Positions 42,356-51,300 of a stretch of 64,000 nucleotides of DNA are shown one piece after another. The translations under genes were made by a program, and so were the position numbers. Source of the stretch: JBDFMH01 sp047238125. GTDB taxonomy: Bacteria; Pseudomonadota; Alphaproteobacteria; Sphingomonadales; Sphingomonadaceae. The notes under the pieces are model-generated. The model saw only the letters and a list, made by a program, of their open reading frames with translations. It had not been told where the DNA came from and searched no databases. The stretch lies in contig NZ_JBDFMH010000001.1 of the NCBI RefSeq assembly GCF_047238125.1, positions 1,860,001 to 1,924,000 of the forward strand. The letters run 5' to 3'. The stretch's first letter is position 1, and each line of letters begins with the position of its first letter.

Positions 42356-45265
42356 TCACTTGTCCTTCACGTCATGGCCGAGCGCCTCGGCGACGAGCGC
42401 CGCCTGCTGCTCGTTATGCTTGCGGGCCAGGCCCGTCGCGGTCGCGGCCGATGCCTTGCGGCCCGCATAGACGGGACGCTGCGGCTTGCCGCCCACGGTG
42501 CGCAGCACGTCCTCGATCAGCGGCTCGACGAACGTCCAGGCGCCATTGTTCTTCGGTTCCTCCTGCGCCCAGACGACCGTTTCCAGCTGCGGCATCCGCG
42601 CCAGCCGCTTCGCCAGCGCTTCGGACGGGAACGGATAGATCTGCTCGATCCGGATGATGCTGGTCGCCGTATCGCCAGCCGCATCGCGCGCATCGGCCAG
42701 ATCGTAGAACAGCTTGCCGGAAACCAGCACCACCCGATTCACATCCGTATCGGCCGGCGCCTTCGGGTCGGAAAGGATCCGCATGAAGTGGCTGTCGCCG
42801 GTGAACTGGTCGATCGACGATACCGCCGCCTTGTGCCGCAGCAGCGACTTGGGCGTCATGATGATGAGCGGCTTGCGGAAATTGCGCATCAGCTGCCGGC
42901 GCAGCACGTGGAAATAATTGGCCGGCGTGGTGATGTTGCAGACCTGCAGATTATCCTCGGCGCACAGCTGCAGATAGCGCTCCAGCCGGGCCGAGCTGTG
43001 TTCCGGCCCCTGGCCTTCATAACCATGGGGCAGCAGCATCACGAGCCCGTTCACGCGCAGCCACTTGGCCTCGCCCGCGGCGATGAACTGATCGATAATC
43101 ACCTGTGCGCCGTTGGCGAAATCGCCGAACTGCGCTTCCCACAGCACCAGCGTATTGGGCGCGGCGGACGCATAGCCATATTCGAAGCCCAGCACGCCGA
43201 ACTCGCTCAGCGGACTGTCTAGCACCTGGAAGCGGCGATTGAGCGAGGATAGCGGAATATATTTGTGGCCGTCCTTCTGGTCGACCCACACCGCATGGCG
43301 CTGACTGAACGTGCCCCGGCCCGAATCCTGGCCGGACAGGCGGATGCCATGCCCCTGTTGCAGAAGGGTCCCGAACGCCAGCGCTTCCGCGGTCGCCCAG
43401 TCGATGCCCTCGCCGCTTTCCAGCATCTGGCGCTTGGCCTCCAGGATGCGGCCCAGCGTCTTGTGGATCGTCAGGTCGGCGGGCGGCGTCGTCAGCACCT
43501 TTGCCAGCTCGGCGATCCGCTGCGGCTCGACGCCCGTGGCCGCGGCGCGGCGCTCGGTGATCGCCTCGCGCGGCGCGGCGAAGCCCGTCCAGTCGCCCTC
43601 GAACCAGTCCGCCTTGTTGACGCGGTAGCCCTTGGCGCTTTCGAACTCGGTTTCCAGCATGCCGACGAATTCGGCAGTCTGCTGTTCGACCCAGGCATCG
43701 TCGATCAGGCCTTCGCCCTTCAGCCGCTCGGCATAGACGCGGGAGACCGGCTGGTGGCGGCGGATCTCGTCATACATCAGCGGCTGGGTGAAGCCCGGCT
43801 CATCGCCCTCGTTGTGGCCGAACCGGCGATAGCACCACATGTCGATCACGACATCGCGCTTGAAGGTCTGGCGGAACTCGGTCGCCACCTTGCACGCAAA
43901 CGTCACCGCCTCGGGATCGTCGCCGTTCACGTGCAGGATCGGTGCTTGCACCATCTTCGCGATATCGCTGGGGTAGGGCGAGGAACGCGCGAATTGCGGG
44001 CTGGTGGTGAAGCCGACCTGGTTGTTGATCACGAAATGGACGGTGCCGCCGGTATTGTAGCCGGCGAGCCCGGAAAAGCCGAAGCATTCCATCACCACGC
44101 CCTGCCCCGCGAACGCGGCGTCGCCGTGCAGCAGGATCGGCATCACCTTCTCGCGCTTCAGGTCGTCGAGCTTGGTCTGCTTGGCGCGCGACTTGCCCAG
44201 CACGACCGGATCGACCGCCTCGAGATGCGAGGGGTTGGGCGCCAGGCTGAGATGCACCTTGTTGCCGTCGAACTCGCGATCGGTGGAGGTGCCGAGGTGA
44301 TATTTGACATCGCCCGAACCGCCGACATCCTCCGGGTTGGCGGAGCCGCCCGCAAATTCGGAGAAGATCGCGCGATAGGGCTTGGCCATCACGTTCGACA
44401 GCACGTTCAGCCGGCCGCGGTGCGCCATGCCGATCACGACTTCGACGACGCCGCCGGCGCCGCCATATTTGATCACCGCCTCAAGCGCCGGGATCGCAGC
44501 CTCGCCGCCATCCAGGCCGAACCGCTTGGTGCCGACATATTTGCGGCCCAGGAACTTCTCCCATTCCTCGGCGTGGATCACCTTGGATAGAATCGCCTTC
44601 TTGCCCTCGGGCGTGAAGCTGATCGCCTTGTCGCGGCCCTCGATCCGCTCCTGCAGGAAGCGCCGCTCCTCGACGTCGCCGATATGCATATATTCGATGC
44701 CGACATGGCTGCAGTAATTCGCGCGCAGGATCTCGACCAGCTCGCGCACTGTCGCGGTTTCCAGCCCCAGGGTTCCGCCCAGATAGATTGGCCGATCGAG
44801 ATCGCTGGCGAAGAAGCCATGGAATTCCGGGGCGAGGTCGGCCGGCAGGTCCGGCCTGGCCAAGCCCAGCGGATCGAGATCGGCGGCCAGATGCCCGCGC
44901 ACGCGATAGGTGCGGATCAGCATCATCGCGCGGATCGAATCGGCCAGCGCCTGCTGCATGTCTGCAGTCGACGGCTGGGCGGCGGCCGGAGATGCTGAGA
45001 CGGCGGCGGGCTTTGCAGGCGCAGCCTTGGCCGGCACCACCGACTGGGTGGGGTCCAGCGCGGCAGTCAGCGCGTCGGTCTCGACCGGCGGCCAGCCCTT
45101 GCGCTGCCAGCTCGGCCCGCTCACTGCCTGCTCCAGCCCGGCGAAGTAACGCCGCCAGCCCGGCTCCACGCTATCGGGCGACGCCCGGAACTGCGCGTGC
45201 AGCGCCTCCGCGAAGGAGGGGCTCACCCCCTCCAGCTCATCGAACGCCTGGCCTTCGTAACCCAT
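42356..45265 (-). CDS. sucA: 2-oxoglutarate dehydrogenase E1
   Basis: A 969-residue thiamine-diphosphate enzyme starting MGYEGQAFDELEGVSPSFAEA at 45265 (GAGG upstream). Signatures: FTPEGKKAILSKVIHAEEWEKFLG, IGMAHRGRLNVLSNVM, GDAAFAGQGVVMEC, YRRFGHNEGDEP for ThDP/Mg binding and HGYEGQGPEHSSARLERYLQL in the transketolase-like half. It decarboxylates 2-oxoglutarate and loads the E2 lipoyl arm. Located between sucD and sucB, as usual here. Confidence 0.97.
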   Translation of the reverse strand: MGYEGQAFDELEGVSPSFAEALHAQFRASPDSVEPGWRRYFAGLEQAVSGPSWQRKGWPPVETDALTAALDPTQSVVPAKAAPAKPAAVSASPAAAQPSTADMQQALADSIRAMMLIRTYRVRGHLAADLDPLGLARPDLPADLAPEFHGFFASDLDRPIYLGGTLGLETATVRELVEILRANYCSHVGIEYMHIGDVEERRFLQERIEGRDKAISFTPEGKKAILSKVIHAEEWEKFLGRKYVGTKRFGLDGGEAAIPALEAVIKYGGAGGVVEVVIGMAHRGRLNVLSNVMAKPYRAIFSEFAGGSANPEDVGGSGDVKYHLGTSTDREFDGNKVHLSLAPNPSHLEAVDPVVLGKSRAKQTKLDDLKREKVMPILLHGDAAFAGQGVVMECFGFSGLAGYNTGGTVHFVINNQVGFTTSPQFARSSPYPSDIAKMVQAPILHVNGDDPEAVTFACKVATEFRQTFKRDVVIDMWCYRRFGHNEGDEPGFTQPLMYDEIRRHQPVSRVYAERLKGEGLIDDAWVEQQTAEFVGMLETEFESAKGYRVNKADWFEGDWTGFAAPREAITERRAAATGVEPQRIAELAKVLTTPPADLTIHKTLGRILEAKRQMLESGEGIDWATAEALAFGTLLQQGHGIRLSGQDSGRGTFSQRHAVWVDQKDGHKYIPLSSLNRRFQVLDSPLSEFGVLGFEYGYASAAPNTLVLWEAQFGDFANGAQVIIDQFIAAGEAKWLRVNGLVMLLPHGYEGQGPEHSSARLERYLQLCAEDNLQVCNITTPANYFHVLRRQLMRNFRKPLIIMTPKSLLRHKAAVSSIDQFTGDSHFMRILSDPKAPADTDVNRVVLVSGKLFYDLADARDAAGDTATSIIRIEQIYPFPSEALAKRLARMPQLETVVWAQEEPKNNGAWTFVEPLIEDVLRTVGGKPQRPVYAGRKASAATATGLARKHNEQQAALVAEALGHDVKDK

Positions 45266-45352
45266 GATCTCGTCCTCGCGCACCCGGCGCCTGATATGGG
45301 ACGCCGGGCGGCCGGCGTCACCCTGTTTCGCCCGCCCGCGCGGGCGATCACC

Positions 45353-46243
45353 TCACCCCTTGAGCAGCGCGGACAGCGTGGTGCCCAGTTCCGACGGGCT
45401 GGGGCTGACGCGAATGCCGGCCGCTTCCATCGCGGCGATCTTGTCCTCGGCACCACCCTGGCCGCCGGAAACGATCGCGCCGGCATGGCCCATGCGCCGG
45501 CCGGGGGGCGCGGTGCGGCCAGCGATGAAGCCGACCATCGGCTTCTTGCGGCCGCGACGCGCCTCGTCCTGCAGGAATTGCGCGGCTTCTTCCTCGGCCG
45601 ATCCGCCGATTTCGCCGATCATGATGATCGACTTGGTCGCCTCGTCGGCCAGGAACAGCTCGAGCACGTCGATGAAGTTGGTGCCGTTCACCGGATCGCC
45701 GCCGATGCCGACCGCGGTCGTCTGGCCCAGCCCCTCGTTGGTTGTCTGGAACACCGCCTCGTAGGTTAGCGTGCCCGAACGCGAGACGACGCCGACCGAA
45801 CCCTTCGAGAAGATGGAACCCGGCATGATGCCGATCTTGCATTCGCCCGGCGTCAGCACGCCCGGGCAGTTCGGGCCGATCAGCCGGCTCTTCGAGCCCT
45901 GCAGCGCGCGCTTCACGCGCACCATGTCCAGCACCGGCACGCCCTCGGTGATCGCCACGATCAGCGGCACCTCGGCATCGATCGCCTCGAGGATCGAGTC
46001 CGCGGCGAAGGGCGGCGGCACATAGATCACCGATGCGTTGGCGCCGGTCGCCGCGACGGCCTCCGCCACCGTGTCGAAGTTCGGCAGCCCCAGCTCCTCA
46101 TGCGTGGTGCCGCCCTTGCCCGGCGTCACCCCGCCGACCATCTGCGTGCCATAATCCAGCGCGGCCTTCGTGTGGAAAGTGCCGGTCTTGCCGGTCATCC
46201 CCTGGGTGATGACCTTGGTGTTCTTGTCGACGAGAATTGCCAT
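45353..46243 (-). CDS. sucD: Succinyl-CoA synthetase alpha subunit
   Basis: A 296-residue protein with CoA-binding GMTGKTGTFHTKAALDYGT, NCPGVLTPGECKIGIMPG, the phosphohistidine region TAPPGRRMGHAGAIVSGGQG and the Glu-containing loop before it. It makes succinate and ATP or GTP from succinyl-CoA with SucC. sucC, the usual upstream neighbour, is not in this cluster; mdh and a small exported protein take that place, so sucC must lie elsewhere. Confidence 0.96.
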   Translation of the reverse strand: MAILVDKNTKVITQGMTGKTGTFHTKAALDYGTQMVGGVTPGKGGTTHEELGLPNFDTVAEAVAATGANASVIYVPPPFAADSILEAIDAEVPLIVAITEGVPVLDMVRVKRALQGSKSRLIGPNCPGVLTPGECKIGIMPGSIFSKGSVGVVSRSGTLTYEAVFQTTNEGLGQTTAVGIGGDPVNGTNFIDVLELFLADEATKSIIMIGEIGGSAEEEAAQFLQDEARRGRKKPMVGFIAGRTAPPGRRMGHAGAIVSGGQGGAEDKIAAMEAAGIRVSPSPSELGTTLSALLKG

Positions 46244-46270
46244 ATGGCGTCCTTCGGTCCTGTGCTTACG

Positions 46271-46837
46271 CTAGTATGCGACGTAAATGTGCATGCTGTT
46301 CTTCGCGCCGCTAGCGAGAGAACGCGTGAATACTTCACCCCGAACCGGATGCCTTTCCGGCGCGATCTTACCCGCAAATTCGAAATAATGGACAAGATCG
46401 ACACTTTTGCCGCCGATGCCGAACGTCTTGAAAGCGACCTTCAACGAGTCAGCGTACGGCATCGCGTTCGCAACATCATCGACCACCAGCGCACAAAGGT
46501 GCGCATACCGGCGCTTCACCGGAAAGCTGGCAAGGACGACACGAGCCGGACGGTTGTCGACCGTCGCAGACCACTGCTCCGCAGCTTCGGGCTTTGAGAA
46601 GTCATAGTTCTTGTTGATGGACCTGGAGATGCCAAGCTTATCGACACTCACCGATAATGACGCATCCTTCGTCCAACCCGCCGAAGCCAGAGCGACCGGC
46701 CGAGCGGCCGCATCTACGCCTCCGCTTAAGCAGACGCGCTCGAAAGTCGCGACGGCGCTTGGCAATTCTGCCACCGGTTCCGCCTGGGCCGATGAGGCAA
46801 CCATACCGGCGAGAGCCATGAAAACGGCAAGCCGCAT
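46271..46837 (-). CDS. Exported protein of unknown function between mdh and sucD
   Basis: A 188-residue protein starting at 46837, where the ATG overlaps the mdh stop as ATGA. Signal peptide MRLAVFMALAGMVASSAQA. The mature part has FERVCLSGGVDAAARPVALASAGWTKD and RRYAHLCALVVDDV, with two cysteines likely to pair, and ends MHIYVAY. Codon use looks somewhat less GC-biased than in its neighbours (more A/T at third positions), hinting at later acquisition. A periplasmic protein has no obvious place in the TCA cycle. Confidence 0.78.
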   Translation of the reverse strand: MRLAVFMALAGMVASSAQAEPVAELPSAVATFERVCLSGGVDAAARPVALASAGWTKDASLSVSVDKLGISRSINKNYDFSKPEAAEQWSATVDNRPARVVLASFPVKRRYAHLCALVVDDVANAMPYADSLKVAFKTFGIGGKSVDLVHYFEFAGKIAPERHPVRGEVFTRSLASGAKNSMHIYVAY

Positions 46838-47799
46838 CACGCGAGGCTCTCGTCGATCCCCTTGCACGCCTCCAGCAGCTCCTTCACCGCGTCGACCGAA
46901 ACCTGCAGGTTGCCCTTGGCTTCCTCGTCCAGATCGATCTCGACGATCTTCTCCACGCCGCCCGCGCCGATCATCACCGGCACGCCGACATAGAGGCCGT
47001 CGAGCCCGTACTGGCCCTCGACATAGGCCGCGCACGGCAGGATCCGCTTCTGGTCGTTCAGATAGGCTTCCGCCATCGCGATGCCGCTGGTGGCCGGCGC
47101 GTAATAGGCGGAACCGGTCTTCAGCAGCGCGACGATCTCGCCGCCGCCGCCGCGGGTGCGCTTGACGATCGCGTCGATCCGCTCCTGCGTCGAAAGGCCC
47201 AGCTTCACGAGATCGGGCACGGGGATGCCGTTGACGGTGGAATATTGCACCACCGGCACCATCGTGTCGCCATGGCCGCCCAGCACGAAGGTATTGACGT
47301 CCTTCACCGACACCTGGAATTCGTCCGCTAGGAAATGGCTGAAGCGCGCGCTGTCCAGCACGCCCGCCATGCCGACGACCTTGTTGTGCGGCAGGCCCGA
47401 AAATTCGCGCAGCGCCCAGACCATCGCGTCGAGCGGGTTGGTGATGCAGATCACGAACGCATCCGGCGCGTTGGCCTTGATGCCCTCGCCTACCGCCTTC
47501 ATCACCTTGAGGTTGATGCCGAGCAGGTCGTCACGGCTCATGCCCGGCTTGCGGGCGACGCCGGCGGTGACGATGATGACGTCCGCGCCTGCGATATCGG
47601 CATAGTCGTTCGAACCGGTGACCTTGGCGTCCCAGCCCTCGATCGGGCCGCACTGGCTCAGGTCGAGCGCCTTGCCCTGCGGTACGCCCTCGACAACGTC
47701 GAACAGCACGACGTCGCCCAGTTCCTTTTTGGCCGCAAGATGCGCGAGCGTGCCGCCGATATTGCCTGCGCCGATCAGCGCGATCTTCTTTCTGGCCAT
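46837..47799 (-). CDS. mdh: Malate dehydrogenase
   Basis: A 320-residue NAD-dependent enzyme of the lactate/malate dehydrogenase type. Starts MARKKIALIGAGNIGGTLAHL with GGAG 4 bases ahead. The discriminating arginines lie in GVARKPGMSRDDLL and the catalytic His in VLGGHGDTMVP. It oxidises malate to oxaloacetate. Head of the mdh-(unknown)-sucD-sucA-sucB-lpdA run. Confidence 0.97.
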   Translation of the reverse strand: MARKKIALIGAGNIGGTLAHLAAKKELGDVVLFDVVEGVPQGKALDLSQCGPIEGWDAKVTGSNDYADIAGADVIIVTAGVARKPGMSRDDLLGINLKVMKAVGEGIKANAPDAFVICITNPLDAMVWALREFSGLPHNKVVGMAGVLDSARFSHFLADEFQVSVKDVNTFVLGGHGDTMVPVVQYSTVNGIPVPDLVKLGLSTQERIDAIVKRTRGGGGEIVALLKTGSAYYAPATSGIAMAEAYLNDQKRILPCAAYVEGQYGLDGLYVGVPVMIGAGGVEKIVEIDLDEEAKGNLQVSVDAVKELLEACKGIDESLA

Positions 47800-47983
47800 G
47801 GGGCTCCCCTGAACGAGTTTTGGCAAGCGATCGCAGCGCGCGCGCACGCGCCCACGGTCCGTGCCGGGTCGCTTAGCCCCGCGATGCCGGGGGGGCAACC
47901 GGCGAAATCGCAGGGTTGCGAAGAGATTCGGCGGTAAGGGGAAGCTCCGCTTGACACAGCGATCCGGTGTATCGCCCATGCGA

Positions 47984-48012
47984 AAAGGCCCGCCACCCGG
48001 TGGCGAGGCCCT
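47984..48012 (-). terminator. Intrinsic terminator of the 210-residue PEP-CTERM gene
   Basis: On the minus strand GGCC-TCGCCACC-GGG-TGGCGG-GCC is followed by TTTT, about 24 bases after the stop at 48036. The rest of the 47800-48035 gap, including the mdh promoter region, holds no gene. Confidence 0.8.
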
Positions 48013-48035
48013 TCCGATCCGCAGTTTGCGAAAGA

Positions 48036-48668
48036 TCAGGCGGTAGCGAGGCGCACGCTGCGGCGGCGCATCGCGCCACCGACGAGGCCGAAGCCGCCGA
48101 TCATCAGCGCCCAAGCCGCAGGCTCGGGGACCGCGGTCACCGACACGGCATCGAGGAAGATGCCCTGGTTGCCCGCGCCACTGGTGTCGGCGAAGCTCAG
48201 CGTGGTGGCGCCGGTCGCCAGGAAATCGACCGAGATCGTCTGCCAGTTCGGGTTGGCGCTAGTGCCGCCGCTGGCCGTCACGCTGCCGGTGACGCCCCCG
48301 ATGCTGTAGGTCGCCGAAAACGGACCGCTGCTGTCCGTGTTGTTGGTATAGGCAAACGTCAGCCGATAGAGGCCAGTGCCCGTCGCGATCTGCTGCGAGA
48401 TCGAACCGGTCGAGACACCGGTGCCGACCAGATCGAGCGCCTGGGTGCCATCGAACGCCACATAGGGCGGCTGCAGGACGACATCGACATTGCCGGTATC
48501 GACCGACCAGCCCGGCAGCTGATTGCCCGAAAGGGTCGTGAAGTTGCCGGTGCTGATCGGATCTTCGAAGCTGCCATTCGTTACGAGGTTGACGGCGGCG
48601 CTCGCTGAAGAGGTGCCCAGCGCGATCGCGATCACGGCTGCCAGCGGAAGAAGCCCGGTGGTGCGCAT
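48036..48668 (-). CDS. PEPxxWA-CTERM protein with carbohydrate-binding-like (DUF642-like) domain
   Basis: A 210-residue exported protein with GGGGAGA before its ATG. Signal peptide MRTTGLLPLAAVIAIALGTSSASA. The mature part opens NLVTNGSFEDPISTGNFTTLSGNQLPGW, then VDVVLQPPYVAFDGTQALDL and LYRLTFAYTNNTDSS, the jelly-roll pattern of DUF642/galactose-binding-like domains. C-terminal sorting signal VPEPAAWALMIGGFG plus a basic tail. Substrate of an exosortase encoded elsewhere. Confidence 0.9.
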   Translation of the reverse strand: MRTTGLLPLAAVIAIALGTSSASAAVNLVTNGSFEDPISTGNFTTLSGNQLPGWSVDTGNVDVVLQPPYVAFDGTQALDLVGTGVSTGSISQQIATGTGLYRLTFAYTNNTDSSGPFSATYSIGGVTGSVTASGGTSANPNWQTISVDFLATGATTLSFADTSGAGNQGIFLDAVSVTAVPEPAAWALMIGGFGLVGGAMRRRSVRLATA

Positions 48669-48802
48669 AACAATCTCCCCACATCTATCGTTGAGGAAAT
48701 CTATACTTCAAACGCCAAATGTTCTCAACGCACTCTTCCGGATCGGAGTCTCGAATCGAAACAGGACTACGGCAGTTCTTCAAACCTGCAAGACATGCAA
48801 AG

Positions 48803-48839
48803 AAAAGGGCCCCGCCGGTCTTCCGGCGAGGCCCTTTTT
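48803..48839. terminator. Strong bidirectional terminator between the two PEP-CTERM genes
   Basis: GGGCCCCGCCGG-TCTT-CCGGCGAGGCCC with a run of T on the plus strand and of A before it, so it works on either strand. It follows the 245-residue PEP-CTERM gene on the minus strand at 18 bases. Confidence 0.85.
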
Positions 48840-48856
48840 ACTTGAGAGACAACCAG

Positions 48857-49594
48857 TTAGGCGATCGCCATACCAGCGGTGCGCCGGCGGCGCATCGTGC
48901 CGCCGACCGCGCCGAAGCCGCCGATCATCAGCGCCCAGGTCGCGGGCTCCGGCACCGCGGTCAGGCTGAAGTTCACTGCGGTCGAGTCGTTGTAATAGGA
49001 GAACTGCTTGTCGATGTAGAAGCCGACCACATCGCCCGCCGTCAGTGACAGCTGACCTGACGCCGAATAGGAGGTGCCGAACGGACCCGTCAGCGACACG
49101 CTCGAGGTCTGGCCGGACGGCAGCAGGAAGCCGGTGATGCCGACGCCAGTCGGCGTGTCGTCGATCAGGGTAGCGCTGGCGCTCAGACTGTAGAGGCCGC
49201 TGGTCTGCACGAGATAGGCCACGAACACCGACTCGAGGTTGGTGCCGCTGTTGAACGCTTCCGGACCCGGGTGGAACACCAGCGCATCACCCGGAACGTT
49301 GACCGTGCCGAACTCATTGGCGCCGATCGTCGATTTGTAGACGCCGGGCAGAAAATCGCCCTGCGAGCTCGGCAGCGCCACCTGCAGACAGATGCTGTTG
49401 GCGATCACGCAGTTGGTGTTGCTGGTGAACAGCGAGGATCCGGCAATCGTGCCATCCGTGGTGCCATAATAGAAGCCACCGGCGCCCTGTGTGCCATCGA
49501 AGCTGGTGAAGGCGTCGAAGGTCGCGGCCTGAGCGGCAACGCTCGCACCCATCGCGAAGGCAGCAGCCGCTGCCAGTTTGAAAAATTTCGCCAT
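48857..49594 (-). CDS. PEPxxWA-CTERM protein
   Basis: A 245-residue exported protein starting at 49594 (AGGAC upstream). Signal peptide MAKFFKLAAAAAFAMGASVAAQA; beta-rich passenger with FDAFTSFDGTQGAGGFYYG and many Ser/Thr/Gly residues; C-terminal VPEPATWALMIGGFGAVGG with a basic tail. Different passenger from its neighbour at 48036 but the same sorting end. Own terminator on the 3' side, so it is a single-gene unit between zapE and mdh. Confidence 0.9.
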   Translation of the reverse strand: MAKFFKLAAAAAFAMGASVAAQAATFDAFTSFDGTQGAGGFYYGTTDGTIAGSSLFTSNTNCVIANSICLQVALPSSQGDFLPGVYKSTIGANEFGTVNVPGDALVFHPGPEAFNSGTNLESVFVAYLVQTSGLYSLSASATLIDDTPTGVGITGFLLPSGQTSSVSLTGPFGTSYSASGQLSLTAGDVVGFYIDKQFSYYNDSTAVNFSLTAVPEPATWALMIGGFGAVGGTMRRRRTAGMAIA

Positions 49595-49729
49595 CTGGTC
49601 CTGTCCCTGTCCTCGATGGGCCCCACACCACATCGATCAAGGTCTGAATAATCGATGAATTGAAAGGGTCCACGCCTTTTCTGCGCGACTTGCCAGTTAT
49701 TTGCCCCATTTCGGGATCGACCTATCCGG

Positions 49730-50842
49730 TCAGTCGGCGCCATGCCCTTCGGCAAGGTAATCGGCCGACTGCATCTCCATCAGCCGGCTTACCGTTCGCT
49801 CGAATTCGAATGCGCCGTCACCAGCGGGGTAGAGCGCGGCCGGGGCGGCGTCGGCCGCGGCAATCAGCTTGACCTTATATTCGTAGAACGCATCGATCAG
49901 CACCTTGAAGCGCGCCGCCTCGTTGCGATTGTCGGGGCCGAGCACGGGAATGCCGACGATCAGCACCGTGTGATAGGCACGCGCGATCGCCAGATAGTCC
50001 GCCGCGCCGCGGGCTTCGCCGCACAGCCGCTTGAAAGAGAAGACCGCGACGCCCTTCAGGCTCTTGGGCACATGGATCGTCCGCCCGCCCGCGATCGGCA
50101 GGTCTATCGCCGGCACGTGACGCGCATCCTCCGGCGGGTAATCGGTCATCCGGAAGAAGGCGGCGCGCATCGCTTCAGTCGCCTGCGGGCCGTTGGGCAC
50201 ATACCAGGTCGGCATGCCCGCCATGCGCTGCATCCGGTAATCGGTCGGCCCATCGAGCGCGATCACGTCCAGTCGTTGCTCGACCAACGCGATGAACGGC
50301 AGGAAATGCTCGCGATTCAGCCCATCCTTGTAGAGATCCGATGGTGCCCGATTGGACGTCGCCACCACCACCACTCCCGCCGCGATCAGCCCCGTGAACA
50401 GGCGGCTGAGGATCATCGCATCGGCTGAATTATTGACGACCATCTCGTCGAACGCCAGCAGCCGGGCCTCGGTCGCCAGCGCCTCCACCACCGGCGTGAT
50501 CGGATCGCCCTTCTCCTTGGCGCGCTCGACCCGCAGCCGATCATGCACCTCGATCATGAACTCGTGGAAATGCACGCGACGCTTGGCCGGGATCGTCACG
50601 CAATCGAAGAACAGATCCATCAGCATGGATTTGCCGCGACCGACCCCGCCCCACAGATAGATACCCCGAGGCGGCTCCGGCGCACGCTTCAGCATCCGCC
50701 ACAGCACAGACCCGCGGGTCGGCGCCTGATTCAGCGCGATCGCGAGCGCATCGAGCCGATCGACGGTGGCGCGCTGATCGGGGTCGGGGCGCAATTCGCC
50801 CTTGGCGACCAGAGTATCATAAAGTGCGAGGACGCTGGTCAT
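49730..50842 (-). CDS. zapE: Cell division ATPase ZapE (AFG1-like)
   Basis: A 370-residue AAA-type ATPase. Walker A GGVGRGKSMLMDLFF, FHEFMIEVHDRL, Walker B LLAFDEMVV and the sensor TSNRAPSDLYKDGLNR. ZapE associates with the division ring; the mitochondrial relative AFG1/LACE1 helps turnover of respiratory complex subunits, which suits its place beside sdhB. Start overlaps the thioesterase stop (ATGA). Confidence 0.94.
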   Translation of the reverse strand: MTSVLALYDTLVAKGELRPDPDQRATVDRLDALAIALNQAPTRGSVLWRMLKRAPEPPRGIYLWGGVGRGKSMLMDLFFDCVTIPAKRRVHFHEFMIEVHDRLRVERAKEKGDPITPVVEALATEARLLAFDEMVVNNSADAMILSRLFTGLIAAGVVVVATSNRAPSDLYKDGLNREHFLPFIALVEQRLDVIALDGPTDYRMQRMAGMPTWYVPNGPQATEAMRAAFFRMTDYPPEDARHVPAIDLPIAGGRTIHVPKSLKGVAVFSFKRLCGEARGAADYLAIARAYHTVLIVGIPVLGPDNRNEAARFKVLIDAFYEYKVKLIAAADAAPAALYPAGDGAFEFERTVSRLMEMQSADYLAEGHGAD

Positions 50843-51291
50843 CGCACCGGCGAAGGCTTGCGGATCGTGCCCGAAAAAGCCGCCACGCGGGTCTCATCCT
50901 GCTGGACGATGCCGCGCATGAAGACCATGCGGCCGGTTTCGCGCAGGATCTCGGTAACCGCATCGAGCGGGCGGTCGAGCCGACCGGGGCTCAGGAACTG
51001 GGTGTTCAGATCGATCGTGGCACCCCCGCCGATCGCCGCGATGCCGCAGGCCCGCGCACCGCCGAACAGCGCGATATCGATCAGCGACAGGATCACGCCG
51101 CCATGCACGCCATTCGCCAGATTGCCGTGGCCGCGCGTGGGGATCATCCGTAGCCGCGCCACGGCATCGCCTTCGCGCCGTACTTTCAGCGCGCCCAGCA
51201 CAGCGTTGAAACGGGTCTCGTCCTTCATGTCCCAGCGCGACCAGCCGGGCTCGCCCGGAATCGGGTCGTCGTGGAAATGGAGATCGGCCAT
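50839..51291 (-). CDS. PaaI-type hotdog thioesterase
   Basis: A 150-residue hotdog-fold protein: HGNLANGVHGGVILSLIDIALFGGA with the catalytic-site Asp, TIDLNTQFLSPG and VFMRGIVQQDETRVAAFSGTIRK. Such enzymes hydrolyse acyl- or phenylacyl-CoA thioesters. Lies between sdhB (10 bases) and zapE (overlap), a conserved-looking trio. Substrate unknown. Confidence 0.88.
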   Translation of the reverse strand: MADLHFHDDPIPGEPGWSRWDMKDETRFNAVLGALKVRREGDAVARLRMIPTRGHGNLANGVHGGVILSLIDIALFGGARACGIAAIGGGATIDLNTQFLSPGRLDRPLDAVTEILRETGRMVFMRGIVQQDETRVAAFSGTIRKPSPVR

Positions 51292-51300
51292 CCGCGTCGA

